Shown in pieces: positions 31,527-40,065 of a DNA stretch of 64,000 nt (position 1 is the stretch's first letter; every line of letters starts with the position of its first letter). The stretch lies in assembly GCF_022524485.1 (NCBI RefSeq), contig NZ_JAKXMK010000028.1, positions 124,001-188,000 of the forward strand, read 5' to 3'. The notes under the pieces are model-generated. The model saw nothing but the letters and a program-made list of their open reading frames with translations. It was not told the DNA's origin and ran no database searches. The position numbers were made by a program, and so were the translations under genes. This DNA is from Pseudonocardia alaniniphila (GTDB taxonomy: Bacteria > Actinomycetota > Actinomycetes > Mycobacteriales > Pseudonocardiaceae).

Positions 31527-34013
31527 GTGCCAACCTCGAACACCGTGGGTGGCGGGAACGGACGAGCCGGGGGTGCCGCGGGGCCGGAGGTGAGCGCGCA
31601 GCCCGGGCGCGGCGAGATCCTGCTGCGCCGAGTGCTGGCCGGGGCCGGGGCCGAGCCACTGTGGCGGCCGACCGACGGGCCGGAAGCGCACGACGCCGAG
31701 GACGCGGCCGGCCCGCTGCGCCACTCCGTGCGCATGCCCCCACGGCCCGGCCGGCCCGTCGAGTGGCCGGGTTGGGTGCCGCAGGAGGTTTTGGAGGCGT
31801 TCGGCCGCTCCGGTGTGCAGGCACCGTGGAGCCACCAGGCCGAGGGGGCAACGCTGGCCCACACCGGTCAGGACGTCGTGGTGGCCACAGGCACGGCGTC
31901 GGGCAAGTCGCTCGTCTACCAACTGCCCGTGCTCGCCCGGTTCGCCGCGGACCCCCGCGCCACCGCGCTCTATCTGTCGCCGACGAAGGCACTCGCGGCC
32001 GACCAACTCCGGGCACTCGACGCTCTCGGCCTGCCGGACGTGCGGCCGGCACCGCTGGACGGCGACACCCCGATCGATGCACGCGACTGGGCGCGCCGCC
32101 ACGGCCGGTGGCTCTTCAGCAACCCGGACATGCTGCACCGATCGCTCCTGCCGCAACACGGACGCTGGACGGCCTTCCTGCGCAGGCTGCAGTTCGTGGT
32201 GGTGGACGAGTGCCACACCTACCGCGGCGTCTTCGGCTCGCACGTCGCGCTGCTCCTGCGCCGTCTCTTGCGCGTCTGCGCCCGCTACGGCTCGCGCCCC
32301 ACGCTCGTGCTGGCCTCCGCCACCGTGGCGGAGCCCGCTGCCTTCGCGTCCCGGCTCACCGGTCGTGACGTCGTGGCCGTGACCGACGACGGCTCGCCGG
32401 GAGCGGGGCGCACCGTCGCGCTGTGGGAACCGCCGCTGCTGCCCGAGCTGACGGGGGAGAACGGCGCCCCGGTGCGGCGGGCGGCGGGCGCCGAGGCCTC
32501 GCGGATGCTCGCCGACCTGGTGGTGGAGGGCGCACGCACCCTCGCCTTTGTGCGCTCCCGCCGTGGGGCGGAGGTGACCGCGCTGGGTGCGCAACGGCTG
32601 CTCGCCGAGGTCGACCCCGCGCTGGCTGAGCGCGTGGCCGCCTACCGCGGTGGCTACCTCCCCGAGGAGCGCCGGGCGCTCGAGGCGGCGCTGGTGCGTG
32701 GCGAGCTGCTCGGGGTGGCCACCACGAACGCGCTCGAGCTGGGCGTCGACATCGCAGGCCTCGACGCGGTGGTGGTGGCGGGCTTCCCGGGCACGAGGGC
32801 GTCGTTCTGGCAGCAGTCCGGTCGCGCGGGACGGGCCCGCGACGAAGCGCTGGTGGTGCTCGTGGCCCGCGACGACCCCATGGACACCTACCTGGTCCAC
32901 CACCCGGAGGCGCTGCTCGGAGCCCCGGTGGAGGGCTGTGTGCTGGACCCGCTCAACCCCTACGTTCTCGGCCCGCAGCTCGTGTGCGCCGCGGCCGAGC
33001 TCCCCGTGACGGAGCACGACGTGTCGGAGGTGTTCGGGGGCGCCGCGGCGGCGGACGTGCTGGACGAGCTGGTGGCCGATGGCGTGCTGCGGCGCAGGCC
33101 CACCGGCTGGTTCTGGCCGTCGACGCGGGAGCGCCCCGCGGCGTCGGTGGACATCCGGGGCTCCGGCCTGGGCCAGGTGGCGATGGTGGAGGCCGAGACC
33201 GGCCGGATGCTCGGCACGGTGGACGGCCCCTCGGCCCCGGCCACCGCGCATCCCGGCGCGGTGTACCTGCACCGCGGGGAGAGCTACCTGGTCGAGGAGC
33301 TCGACCTCGAGGCCGGTGTCGCGCTCGTGTGCCCCGCCGACCCGGACTGGCGCACCGACGCCCGATCCACGGCCGACGTGGAGGTGGCGCGGGTACTCGC
33401 GCACCGCGACCTCGGCGACGTGCGCGTGTCGTTCGGTGAGGTGACGGTGACGTCGCAGGTGGTGGCATATCAACGGCGTGCCCCCGACGGCACCGTGCTG
33501 GAGACCACGCCCCTCGACCTCCCCGAGCAGACCCTGCGGACGCGTGGGGTCTGGTACGACATCGACGAAGGCGCACTGATCGCTGCAGGGGTGCCGCCCG
33601 TGCGGATCCCGGGGGCGCTGCACGCTGCGGAGCACGCGGCGATCGGCCTGCTCCCACTGTTCGCGATCTGCGACCGGTGGGACATCGGCGGGATGTCCAC
33701 GGCCCTGCATCCGCAGACCGGTCGCCCCACGGTGTTCGTGCACGACGGGCATCCGGGCGGCGCGGGGTTCGCCGAGCGAGGGCACGCCGTGCTGGCCGCA
33801 TGGCTGACGGCCACGCGAGACGCCATCGGCGGCTGCGAGTGCCGCACGGGCTGCCCGTCCTGCGTGCAGTCGCCGAAGTGCGGCAACGGAAACGTGCCGC
33901 TCGACAAGGCGGGCGCTGTGATCGTGCTGAGCGTGGTGCTGGACACACTGTCGGCGCCGGGACCAGCGGAAACCGCGTCGCTCCCGCTGCACACGGAGCA
34001 GGTTTCCAAGTAG
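31527..34013 (+). CDS. DEAD/DEAH-box helicase with C-terminal DUF1998 zinc domain (MrfA/YprA-like)
   Basis: An 828-residue superfamily 2 helicase. Domain 1 has GTASGKSLVYQLP (Walker A, about 120) and VVVDECHTYRG (DECH box, about 225). Domain 2 carries ATTNALELGVDIAGLD and QQSGRAGRA (motif VI). The C-terminal DUF1998 region has the Cys cluster CECRTGCPSCVQSPKCGNGN. MrfA in Bacillus acts in repair of mitomycin lesions; Rv3649 is the mycobacterial counterpart at the same place in the gene order. The start is GTG 31527. A strong terminator overlaps its stop codon. Confidence 0.93.
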   Translation: MPTSNTVGGGNGRAGGAAGPEVSAQPGRGEILLRRVLAGAGAEPLWRPTDGPEAHDAEDAAGPLRHSVRMPPRPGRPVEWPGWVPQEVLEAFGRSGVQAPWSHQAEGATLAHTGQDVVVATGTASGKSLVYQLPVLARFAADPRATALYLSPTKALAADQLRALDALGLPDVRPAPLDGDTPIDARDWARRHGRWLFSNPDMLHRSLLPQHGRWTAFLRRLQFVVVDECHTYRGVFGSHVALLLRRLLRVCARYGSRPTLVLASATVAEPAAFASRLTGRDVVAVTDDGSPGAGRTVALWEPPLLPELTGENGAPVRRAAGAEASRMLADLVVEGARTLAFVRSRRGAEVTALGAQRLLAEVDPALAERVAAYRGGYLPEERRALEAALVRGELLGVATTNALELGVDIAGLDAVVVAGFPGTRASFWQQSGRAGRARDEALVVLVARDDPMDTYLVHHPEALLGAPVEGCVLDPLNPYVLGPQLVCAAAELPVTEHDVSEVFGGAAAADVLDELVADGVLRRRPTGWFWPSTRERPAASVDIRGSGLGQVAMVEAETGRMLGTVDGPSAPATAHPGAVYLHRGESYLVEELDLEAGVALVCPADPDWRTDARSTADVEVARVLAHRDLGDVRVSFGEVTVTSQVVAYQRRAPDGTVLETTPLDLPEQTLRTRGVWYDIDEGALIAAGVPPVRIPGALHAAEHAAIGLLPLFAICDRWDIGGMSTALHPQTGRPTVFVHDGHPGGAGFAERGHAVLAAWLTATRDAIGGCECRTGCPSCVQSPKCGNGNVPLDKAGAVIVLSVVLDTLSAPGPAETASLPLHTEQVSK

Positions 34014-34059
34014 CCGTCGTCGGCCGGCCACATCGGGGGCCGGGCCGGCCGACGACGGC
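34013..34059 (+). terminator. Helicase gene terminator
   Basis: A perfect 17-bp stem, GCCGTCGTCGGCCGGCC at 34013-34029 with its complement at 34043-34059, begins on the last base of the stop codon. It probably works in both directions. Confidence 0.75.
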
Positions 34060-34550
34060 CGGAGCGCGGTGGAACCGGTATCGGGGTGGGCGTCGGGGGG
34101 GACGCGCCGGCCCCACCGCAGCCTGGGGAGCGAGCTCGTGGTCCGGTGGCCGGGGCCGTTCGGAACCACGTCAAGTAGGCGCGCCCTGTCCCGTGTGTCG
34201 CCAGTGGCCGTCGCCCATCGGTTCGGCAGCCACGACGAGCGTTGCGGTAGTGCGCCGAGTCGTCGGACGGCTGGCCAAGCCGGACGAATCGGGTTGATCG
34301 ACAGCGGCCTGCCCACCCGTCGAAGAAGGCCTACCGTTCGCCGCGCAGATTTCCGGATGGTGGAGGAGAGATCGGAAAGGGCTGGATGAACGGTGCGCTG
34401 AACGCTCGCAGAACAGGATCCGCATTTGCCGGAGTCGACGCGTGGGGCGCGAGATGGTCCGTCCCCGGCACTACCAGTGCGGAGAGCGCGGCGGACGGGG
34501 ACGGCAGGGCCGGGCTTGCGCCTGGCGCGGGCGCCGAGATGGTGGGTCGT
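34060..34550. other. Gap between helicase and Tad locus
   Basis: About 490 bases in which no independent gene was recognised. The minus-strand reading frame of the Rv3654c-like gene stays open across it. A GC-rich stretch near 34060-34150 carries no clear RNA structure beyond the terminator. Confidence 0.35.
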
Positions 34551-34949
34551 GCCCTGGTCAGCGGGCGATGGAGCTGCCGGCGGCTCGGGTTCCATCGGCC
34601 CCGCCCGGGCCCGACCGACGGCCACGGCGCCGGAAAGCGCGAGCGGCACCGGGACGTGGACCTCGACCAGAGCGTCCCATCCCGACAGCAAACATCGGAT
34701 GACCTCGCCGCCCATCTCCTGTGCGATCACCTCGGCCCGCTGACAGGCGGTGACCGCGCCGTGGACGGCCTGCCCGGCTACGGCGAGCGCTGCCAGGTCG
34801 GCTGCCGCTTCGGCCCGGTGGCGGGCAGCAACAGCGGCGCCGAGGTGAAGACCGAGCAGGAGCGCAGCCATGATCACGGCAGCGCCCGCGGCGGCCCATA
34901 CGGTGGCGATCCCCTCGTCGTGGGTGGGACGTGCCCGGCGTGGCGTCAT
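34550..34949 (-). CDS. Rv3654c-like Tad-locus protein, C-terminal end undefined
   Basis: The conserved part starts at ATG 34949 (overlapping the TadE stop): a basic leader, GIATVWAAAGAAVIMAALLLGLHLGAAV as the single transmembrane helix, then RAEAAADLAALAVAGQA and a Cys-containing end as far as AVAVGRARAGP. Homologues end about there, near residue 112. Here no stop codon appears and the frame remains open on the minus strand to 31269, antisense to the whole helicase gene. Either the native stop was lost or the frame is open by GC bias; the end given marks only the homologous part plus a margin. It is probably a minor pilin-like or assembly protein of the Tad system. Confidence 0.6.
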
Positions 34950-35383
34950 GACCCGATGGCCCCGGGTTCGAGGGCGGCGACGGCGCGACCGCCGACCCGA
35001 AGGGGGAGCGGCCGCAGCAGATCGTGGGAGACCTCCGCGATGACGAGGTCGTCCCGATGCACCAGCTCCAGGCGAGCACCGGTGGGCGCGAGCTCGGCGG
35101 CCACAGTGCGACCGCGGTCGGCCTCGCCACGGGCGGCGAGCCGGGCCATCTCGCGGGCGGCGTCGATGCAGCGGATCGCCGCCGCCACCGCGACGACCGA
35201 GGCGACCGCGACCACGAGGAACACCGCGAGGCTGCACAGGGCGAGAGCCGCTTCCACGGTGACGGCGCCGGCGTCCGCCCGCCCCCGCCGCTGCCACGGT
35301 GATCGCCGGTCGCCCGCACACCGGAGCTCGCGCCGGCCCGGCGAACGCTGCCCCGCGCGCGCCACCGGTGTGCGGGCGATCAT
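34946..35383 (-). CDS. TadE-like pilus assembly protein (Rv3655c-like)
   Basis: A 145-residue protein with a basic N terminus and the TadE signature GAVTVEAALALCSLAVFLVVAVASV (class III prepilin-like, Glu at +5 of the processing region) at about 39-63. A pilin-like C-terminal domain follows. The start ATG 35381-35383 overlaps the stop of the Flp-like gene, and its stop overlaps the next ATG. It is probably processed by a prepilin peptidase and placed in the pilus. Confidence 0.82.
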   Translation of the reverse strand: MIARTPVARAGQRSPGRRELRCAGDRRSPWQRRGRADAGAVTVEAALALCSLAVFLVVAVASVVAVAAAIRCIDAAREMARLAARGEADRGRTVAAELAPTGARLELVHRDDLVIAEVSHDLLRPLPLRVGGRAVAALEPGAIGS

Positions 35384-35595
35384 CAGAACGTCACCGACAA
35401 CGCGCGTTCGACGAGCTCGGTGAGGGCCGTGACGATCGACTCGCCGCTGACCACCGCGTAGAGGACGGCGGCGAACGCGGCGGCGGCAATGGTCCCGATC
35501 GCGTACTCCACCGTGCTCATGCCCGCGTCGTCGTGGCGGAGCGCCCGCAGGCGGGTGGATGTGTTCACTGGTGTGGGGATGGTGAGCAGGGACAT
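35383..35595 (-). CDS. Flp-like pilin (DUF4244, Rv3656c-like)
   Basis: A 70-residue protein from ATG 35595 behind AAGGAGA. It has a short leader, DDAGMSTVEYAIGTIAAAAFAAVLYAVV as the Flp-type processing site and hydrophobic helix (Glu and Tyr conserved), and a short tail. It is the likely major pilin of the locus. It is the shortest gene of the set and overlaps the TadE gene by one base. Confidence 0.85.
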   Translation of the reverse strand: MSLLTIPTPVNTSTRLRALRHDDAGMSTVEYAIGTIAAAAFAAVLYAVVSGESIVTALTELVERALSVTF

Positions 35596-35627
35596 CAGAT
35601 CTCCTTCGTGGTGGACATGCGCGGTGG

Positions 35628-36386
35628 TCACCACTGCGCGAGTGCCTCGCCCGCCAGGCCGATGACGACCGGGGCGATACCGAGGACCAGGAACGCCGGC
35701 AGGAAGCAGAGTCCGAGCGGGCCGGTGATGAGCACCCCGGCGCGCTCCGCCCGTGCCTGCGCGGAGTCGAGCAGGTCGGCCCGGAGCCGCCCGCCTTCGG
35801 CTCTCGCCACCTGCGCGAGGGCTGCGCCGGTGGCGGCCGACCGGCCCGCTGCGCGGGCGAACGTCGCGAGCGCGGGCACGTCCTCGGCCGCGAGCCAGGC
35901 ATCGACCGGATCAGCTCCGAGCTCGAGGAGGCCGGAGACCCGCCGCAGCTGGACGCCGGTGGAACCGCCGAGTGGCTCGGCTGCCGCCGACACCGCGACC
36001 GAGACGGGCAACCCCGCCTCCAAGCAGACCGCGAGCAGTTCCCAGCCCCCGGCGATGTCGCCGTCCGGCTCGGTGCCCGGGCCGGCGCGAGCGGCAGCAC
36101 GGCGCGCGAACACCGCGCCCGCCGTCCCGGCGGCGATCCCCAGGACCGCGCCCGCGGTGGCACCGGCGACCGCCCATCCGAGCAGACCGGCGGCGGCCGC
36201 CCCGACGGCCAGCCAGGAACCCCGCAGTGGCGGCTGCGCCACGGCATCGACCGGTGGCGGCGGATCGGCCTGCAGCGCCCGCAGCCTGCCCGAGCTGCTG
36301 GGCCCCGCGGCGACGAGCAGCGCGGCGGCCAGCACCGCGAGTGCGGCGGCGGTGGTGCCCGGCACCGGGCTGATCGACGGACTCAT
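35628..36386 (-). CDS. TadC-like inner-membrane protein (type II secretion F domain)
   Basis: A 252-residue membrane protein with the T2SSF domain: helices near the N terminus (AALAVLAAALLVAAG), a cytoplasmic helical bundle containing WELLAVCLEAGLPVSVAVSAAA and ARAEGGRLRADLLDSAQARAER, and two C-terminal helices with GPLGLCFLPAFLVLGIAPVV. It overlaps the TadB stop by 4 bases. With TadB it forms the membrane platform for the TadA motor. Confidence 0.85.
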   Translation of the reverse strand: MSPSISPVPGTTAAALAVLAAALLVAAGPSSSGRLRALQADPPPPVDAVAQPPLRGSWLAVGAAAAGLLGWAVAGATAGAVLGIAAGTAGAVFARRAAARAGPGTEPDGDIAGGWELLAVCLEAGLPVSVAVSAAAEPLGGSTGVQLRRVSGLLELGADPVDAWLAAEDVPALATFARAAGRSAATGAALAQVARAEGGRLRADLLDSAQARAERAGVLITGPLGLCFLPAFLVLGIAPVVIGLAGEALAQW

Positions 36387-37183
36387 GACGGCACCGCCGA
36401 GCGCAGGATGTGCTCCGACCACGCTGAGCCCGCCGCCACCAGGGTGACGCCGATGACCAGCAGCATCTGGCCGAGCACGCCGCCGCGCAGTACCGCGACC
36501 GGGTCGGCGCCGACGAGCTGGCCGAGCGCGAGTCCGAGCAGCGGCAACGCGGTGAGTACGAGGGCGGTGGCCCGTGGCCCGGCGAGCTGGGCCCGCACGG
36601 TGGCCCCGAAGCGCACTCTCCAGCGGATGTCGTGGTGGGCACTCCCGAGCAGTTCGGCGAGCGGGATACCGTGCCGTTCCGCGAGCGACCAGGCCACGGC
36701 GATCCGCTCGACGTCGGGCCCGATCCCCGGCCTTCCGGCCGCGCCTCGGCGCAGGGCGGCGGCCACGTTGTCGCCGAGACGTGCGGCGGCGGCCGCAGGA
36801 TCCAGGATCTCGCGGGCCAGAGGACCGTCTGCCCGCACTCCGGCGAGCGCGGCGGCCGGGTGGCTGCCCGCGCGCAGCTCGTCGGTGATGCGGGAGACCG
36901 CGTCGGCGAGCTGAGCCGCCGCGGCCGCCGCGTCGCCGGCTGCTCGATGCCGGGCCTGCCGTCGGCGGACCGTGAACGCCACGAGCGCGCCCGCTAGTGC
37001 TCCACCTGGACCGGCGAGCAGCAGCCCCGCGAGCCCGCCGAGCACAGCCGGTGCCGCGGCCCACGCGATTCGGCGGCCGTGGATCGCCTTGACCGGCCAG
37101 AGCACGGCGAACCTCGTGGACCCGGCAGCTGGAGGCAGGCATCCGATCGCTGCCGCGAGAGCGGCACACGCCAGTGCGTTCAC
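36383..37183 (-). CDS. TadB-like inner-membrane protein (type II secretion F domain)
   Basis: A 266-residue protein from GTG 37183, which overlaps the TadA stop. Two N-terminal helices precede a cytoplasmic bundle with QLADAVSRITDELRAGSHPAAAL and VAWSLAERHGIPLAELL, then two C-terminal helices (ALVLTALPLLGLALGQLVG, GQMLLVIGVTLVAAG). Length is typical of actinobacterial TadB. Partner of TadC in the pilus assembly platform. Confidence 0.85.
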   Translation of the reverse strand: MNALACAALAAAIGCLPPAAGSTRFAVLWPVKAIHGRRIAWAAAPAVLGGLAGLLLAGPGGALAGALVAFTVRRRQARHRAAGDAAAAAAQLADAVSRITDELRAGSHPAAALAGVRADGPLAREILDPAAAAARLGDNVAAALRRGAAGRPGIGPDVERIAVAWSLAERHGIPLAELLGSAHHDIRWRVRFGATVRAQLAGPRATALVLTALPLLGLALGQLVGADPVAVLRGGVLGQMLLVIGVTLVAAGSAWSEHILRSAVPS

Positions 37184-38403
37184 CACGGCGCTCGCACCCC
37201 GCGGTCGGCGAACAGCCGCCCGAGGGCTTCGCGTCCGCTGGACCAGCCGCGAGTACGGCTCCACGCTTCTGCGACTGCAACTCCCTCGGAGGTGCGGGTG
37301 AGCACGCCGACGACATCCAGCACCCGGACGCCGGAGCCGAGCCTGCGCATGTGGAGTACCACCTGCACAGCGGCGGCGAGCTGGCTGTGCAGGGCATCGC
37401 GGGGCAGGCCGCCGGTGGCCGCCAACGCCTCCATCCGCGCCGGCACCTCGCCTGCCGAGTTGGCGTGGACGGTGCCGGCACCGCCGTCGTGGCCCGTGTT
37501 GAGCGCGGCCAGGAGGTCGCAGACCTCGGCGCCCCTGACCTCGCCGACGACGAGCCGGTCGGGCCGCATCCGCAGTGCCTGGCGCACGAGGTCGCGCAGC
37601 ACGATGCCGCCGGCTCCCTCGATGTTGGCCGGCCGGGCGACGAGGCGTACGACGTGCGGGTGCCTGGGGCGAAGCTCCTCCGCATCCTCGACGCAGACGA
37701 TTCGCTCCCGCGGGTGGACCGTGCTGAGCATCGCGGCGAGGATCGTCGTCTTGCCCGTGCCGGTGCCTCCTGAGACGAGGAACGCGAGCCGGGCGGCGAG
37801 CACCGCCCGCAGCAGGGCCTCGCCGGTGGCGTCGACGGTGCCGAGCGAGCGCAGCGCCGGCAGGTCGTGCGCGGCGGGACGCAGGACTCGCAGGGACAGG
37901 CAGGTGCCGTCGGCGGCGACGGGCGGCAGCACCGCGTGCAGCCGCACACCGACGTCGGCGACCCAGCCGTCGACGTAAGGGCTGGCGTCGTCGAGCCTGC
38001 GGCCCGCGGCGATGGCGAGCCGCTGGGCGAGCCGGCGGACGGCGGCCTCGTCGGGGAAGCGGACGTCGGTGGCCTCGAGTCCCGATCCGCGATCGACCCA
38101 CACAGCCGTAGGCCCGCACACGAGGACGTCGGTGGTGCGTGGGTCGCGCAGCAGCTCGTCGAGAGGGCCGGCGCCGACGAACTCCTGGCGCAGTACGCGC
38201 AGCGCCGCGAGTACGTCGAGGTCGGAGGCGACCCCGCCGGACTCCGCCCGCACGGCCGCGGCCACCGCCGCCTCGGTGATCTCTCCGCCGGCCGCGGCCA
38301 GCCGCGATCGCACGCGGTCGACCAGCGCAGACGCGGGGCGCGGGCGGGTATCGGCTGTGGCGCGGGCCGTGACGGCCAGGCCTGCGCGGCCCGGCGCGCT
38401 CAC
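37180..38403 (-). CDS. TadA-like secretion ATPase
   Basis: A 407-residue CpaF/TadA family motor. The start GTG 38403 gives the usual N-terminal helical domain (DRVRSRLAAAGGEITEAAVAAAV). The core has Walker A SGGTGTGKTT (about 211-220), an Asp box VCVEDAEELRPRHPH, Walker B MRPDRLVVGEVRGAE and the His box NTGHDGGAGTVHANS. It powers pilin assembly or secretion. Immediately upstream lie two tandem 77-base repeats, the nearest of which forms a short frame ending on its start codon. Confidence 0.92.
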   Translation of the reverse strand: MSAPGRAGLAVTARATADTRPRPASALVDRVRSRLAAAGGEITEAAVAAAVRAESGGVASDLDVLAALRVLRQEFVGAGPLDELLRDPRTTDVLVCGPTAVWVDRGSGLEATDVRFPDEAAVRRLAQRLAIAAGRRLDDASPYVDGWVADVGVRLHAVLPPVAADGTCLSLRVLRPAAHDLPALRSLGTVDATGEALLRAVLAARLAFLVSGGTGTGKTTILAAMLSTVHPRERIVCVEDAEELRPRHPHVVRLVARPANIEGAGGIVLRDLVRQALRMRPDRLVVGEVRGAEVCDLLAALNTGHDGGAGTVHANSAGEVPARMEALAATGGLPRDALHSQLAAAVQVVLHMRRLGSGVRVLDVVGVLTRTSEGVAVAEAWSRTRGWSSGREALGRLFADRGVRAPW

Positions 38404-38410
38404 GTCGCCC

Positions 38411-38561
38411 CCTCGCTGACGCTCGTCGGCGGCGTTCGCGAAGCCGGGGTGCCTGATGGTTCGCTCGCAAGCTCGCTCACGACGCCTCCTCGCTGTCGCT
38501 CGTCGGCGGCGTTCGCGAAGCTGCTGTGTCTGATGGTTCGCTCGCAAGCTCGTCTCACGAC
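38411..38561 (-). repeat. Tandem 77-base repeat at the tadA/ssd junction
   Basis: Two copies, 38411-38483 and 38488-38561, are nearly identical except for a variable 9-base core and a one-base insertion. Read on the minus strand each begins GTGAG-CGAGCTTGCGAGCG and contains TTCGCGAACGCCGCCGACGAG. The copy nearer tadA forms a 26-codon frame starting VSELASEPSGTPASRTPP, whose TGA overlaps the tadA GTG. The other holds the ssd stop codon. Confidence 0.8.
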
Positions 38562-39667
38562 GGCACCCCCGACGCCGGCCCCGCGAGCGAGTGAAGCTCG
38601 GTGAGCACCGTGTGTGCGGTGGCGGCGAGCGGGCCGCGTGGCCTGCCCGGTGCGTCGCCGCGCTCCAGCGCCCGGGCGAGCCCCGCCTCGGGTCGCATCG
38701 CGGCCAGCAGCGGAAGCCCGAGAGCGCGGGCGATCTCGGAGGCCGCGACCCCTCCCGGAGCCGGACCCCGGACGACCAGGCGCACCGGGCCGCCGTGCTC
38801 GGCGAGTACGGCGGCCACCCTGGCCGCGGCGGCGCAGGACCGTACCTCGGCAGGCACGACGAGGACGGTGAGGTCGGCCGATGACAGCGCGGCGACCGCA
38901 GCCTCGGTGGGGTAGCGCGGGAGGTCGCAGACGACCGTCTCCCCGGCCCGCCGACCGGCCTCGACGACCGAGCGGACCGCGGCGGGCGAGGGAGCGTGGG
39001 CGGAACGGTCGCAGGAGAGAACGCCCAGCTCGCCGCCACCGCGGCGGGCGACGGTGGGGGCAGGAAGGGCGGCGTGCAAGGCGGTGGCCGGCACACGCCC
39101 ACCGCCGACCCCGATGTCAGGCCACCGCAGACCGCCGAGCTCCTCCGCTCCGAGCACCAGGTCGAGGCCTCCGCCGAGCGGATCGCAATCGACGAGCAGC
39201 ACGCGTGAGCCGTGGCGTACGGCCGTGACCGCGACGGCTGCCGCGAGCACCGAGGCGCCGGCGCCGCCGCGACCGCCCACGACGGCGAGCACCGCACCGT
39301 TACGGCCGGGACCCTCGGCAGCCTCTGTGAGGGCCGCCACGAGCCACGACTCCGCCTGGGGGAGTGAGATGACGTGTTCGGCGCCGACCGCCACCGCGTG
39401 TTGCCACACGGGAGGGGCCGGTTCGCCACGGACAGTGACGATTACTTCACCCCGACGAGGCAGCCCCGCCCGCGCGCACTGCTGGGCCGCGGCCGCGTCG
39501 AGGAGCACGAGAGGCGCTCGCGGCCAATGGGGACGGGCCTGCGCCGCGTCGATGGTGCGGTGGAGGTCACACCCTGCTGCTGCGGCCAACCGCAGGATGG
39601 TGTCGAGCAAATCGGGGTCTGACACCATCACCAACCCGCGCCGTTCGCCTGCGCTCTGCTGCACCAC
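38555..39667 (-). CDS. Septum-site-determining/TadZ-like ATPase (Ssd, Rv3660c-like)
   Basis: A protein of about 370 residues from GTG 39667 (or GTG 39664), preceded by GAGGGAGG. The N-terminal receiver-like domain (LVMVSDPDLLDTILRLAAAAG) is followed by a MinD/ParA-type domain with the deviant Walker A GGRGGAGASVLAAAVA (about 135), VLLVDCDPLGGGLD and ETVVCDLPRYP. TadZ proteins localise Tad pili; Rv3660c is named Ssd for its effect on division. It heads the minus-strand Tad operon. Confidence 0.88.
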   Translation of the reverse strand: MVQQSAGERRGLVMVSDPDLLDTILRLAAAAGCDLHRTIDAAQARPHWPRAPLVLLDAAAAQQCARAGLPRRGEVIVTVRGEPAPPVWQHAVAVGAEHVISLPQAESWLVAALTEAAEGPGRNGAVLAVVGGRGGAGASVLAAAVAVTAVRHGSRVLLVDCDPLGGGLDLVLGAEELGGLRWPDIGVGGGRVPATALHAALPAPTVARRGGGELGVLSCDRSAHAPSPAAVRSVVEAGRRAGETVVCDLPRYPTEAAVAALSSADLTVLVVPAEVRSCAAAARVAAVLAEHGGPVRLVVRGPAPGGVAASEIARALGLPLLAAMRPEAGLARALERGDAPGRPRGPLAATAHTVLTELHSLAGPASGVPS

Positions 39668-39839
39668 GCCTCCCTCGTCCTGCCGCTCGGAAGAGCGGCC
39701 TGACCAGCGTGCGGTGCGCGCGGCCTCGGTTGCGGGCGGATCATGGTCCTGTGGACAGGCGGTAACCGATGTGGATAAACCGGATCGAATCGGCACCCGA
39801 ATGCCCGGTTCTGTCGGTGTTGAGGGGCAGTGTGATTCG

Positions 39840-39945
39840 GGGACCCCTGGACACGGGACGGCCCCCGCCAGGGGGGATTGGCGGGGGCCGTCGGTGGTTC
39901 AGCTCCGGGGGGTCGAGCTGAACCGCGCCCGGACACGTCCGAGCA
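39840..39945 (-). ncRNA. 6C RNA (B11-like small RNA)
   Basis: Read on the minus strand, two strong hairpins each show a loop with a run of six C. The first is GGTTCAGCTC/GAGCTGAACC (39915-39924 with 39896-39905) around a CCCCCC loop. The second is ACGGCCCCCGCCA/TGGCGGGGGCCGT (39858-39870 with 39879-39891) around ATCCCCCC. This is the defining feature of the actinobacterial 6C RNA. Its place between the ssd gene and the HAD gene equals that of B11 between Rv3660c and Rv3661. A TACAGT -10 element at about 39952-39957 would start the transcript near 39945. In mycobacteria the C-rich loops pair with G-rich mRNAs. Confidence 0.88.
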
Positions 39946-40065
39946 CAACCAACTGTAGCCCTTGACGGGCTGCAACGCGCGCCTCTGGACGGACCATCTG
40001 TGCTGCGTTCGGGCAGCGCCGCGGGGGTCGGCCGCCGTTCGGGGGTTCTGGCAAGCTCGCTCGAC

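Noticed and set aside
38411..38561. Possible CRISPR array
   Set aside because: There are only two copies, about 73 bases each, with no spacers of regular size and no cas genes.
39855..39930. Two hairpins read as terminators between divergent genes
   Set aside because: No gene ends there, and both loops carry six C on the minus strand at the position of B11. The 6C RNA explains them better.
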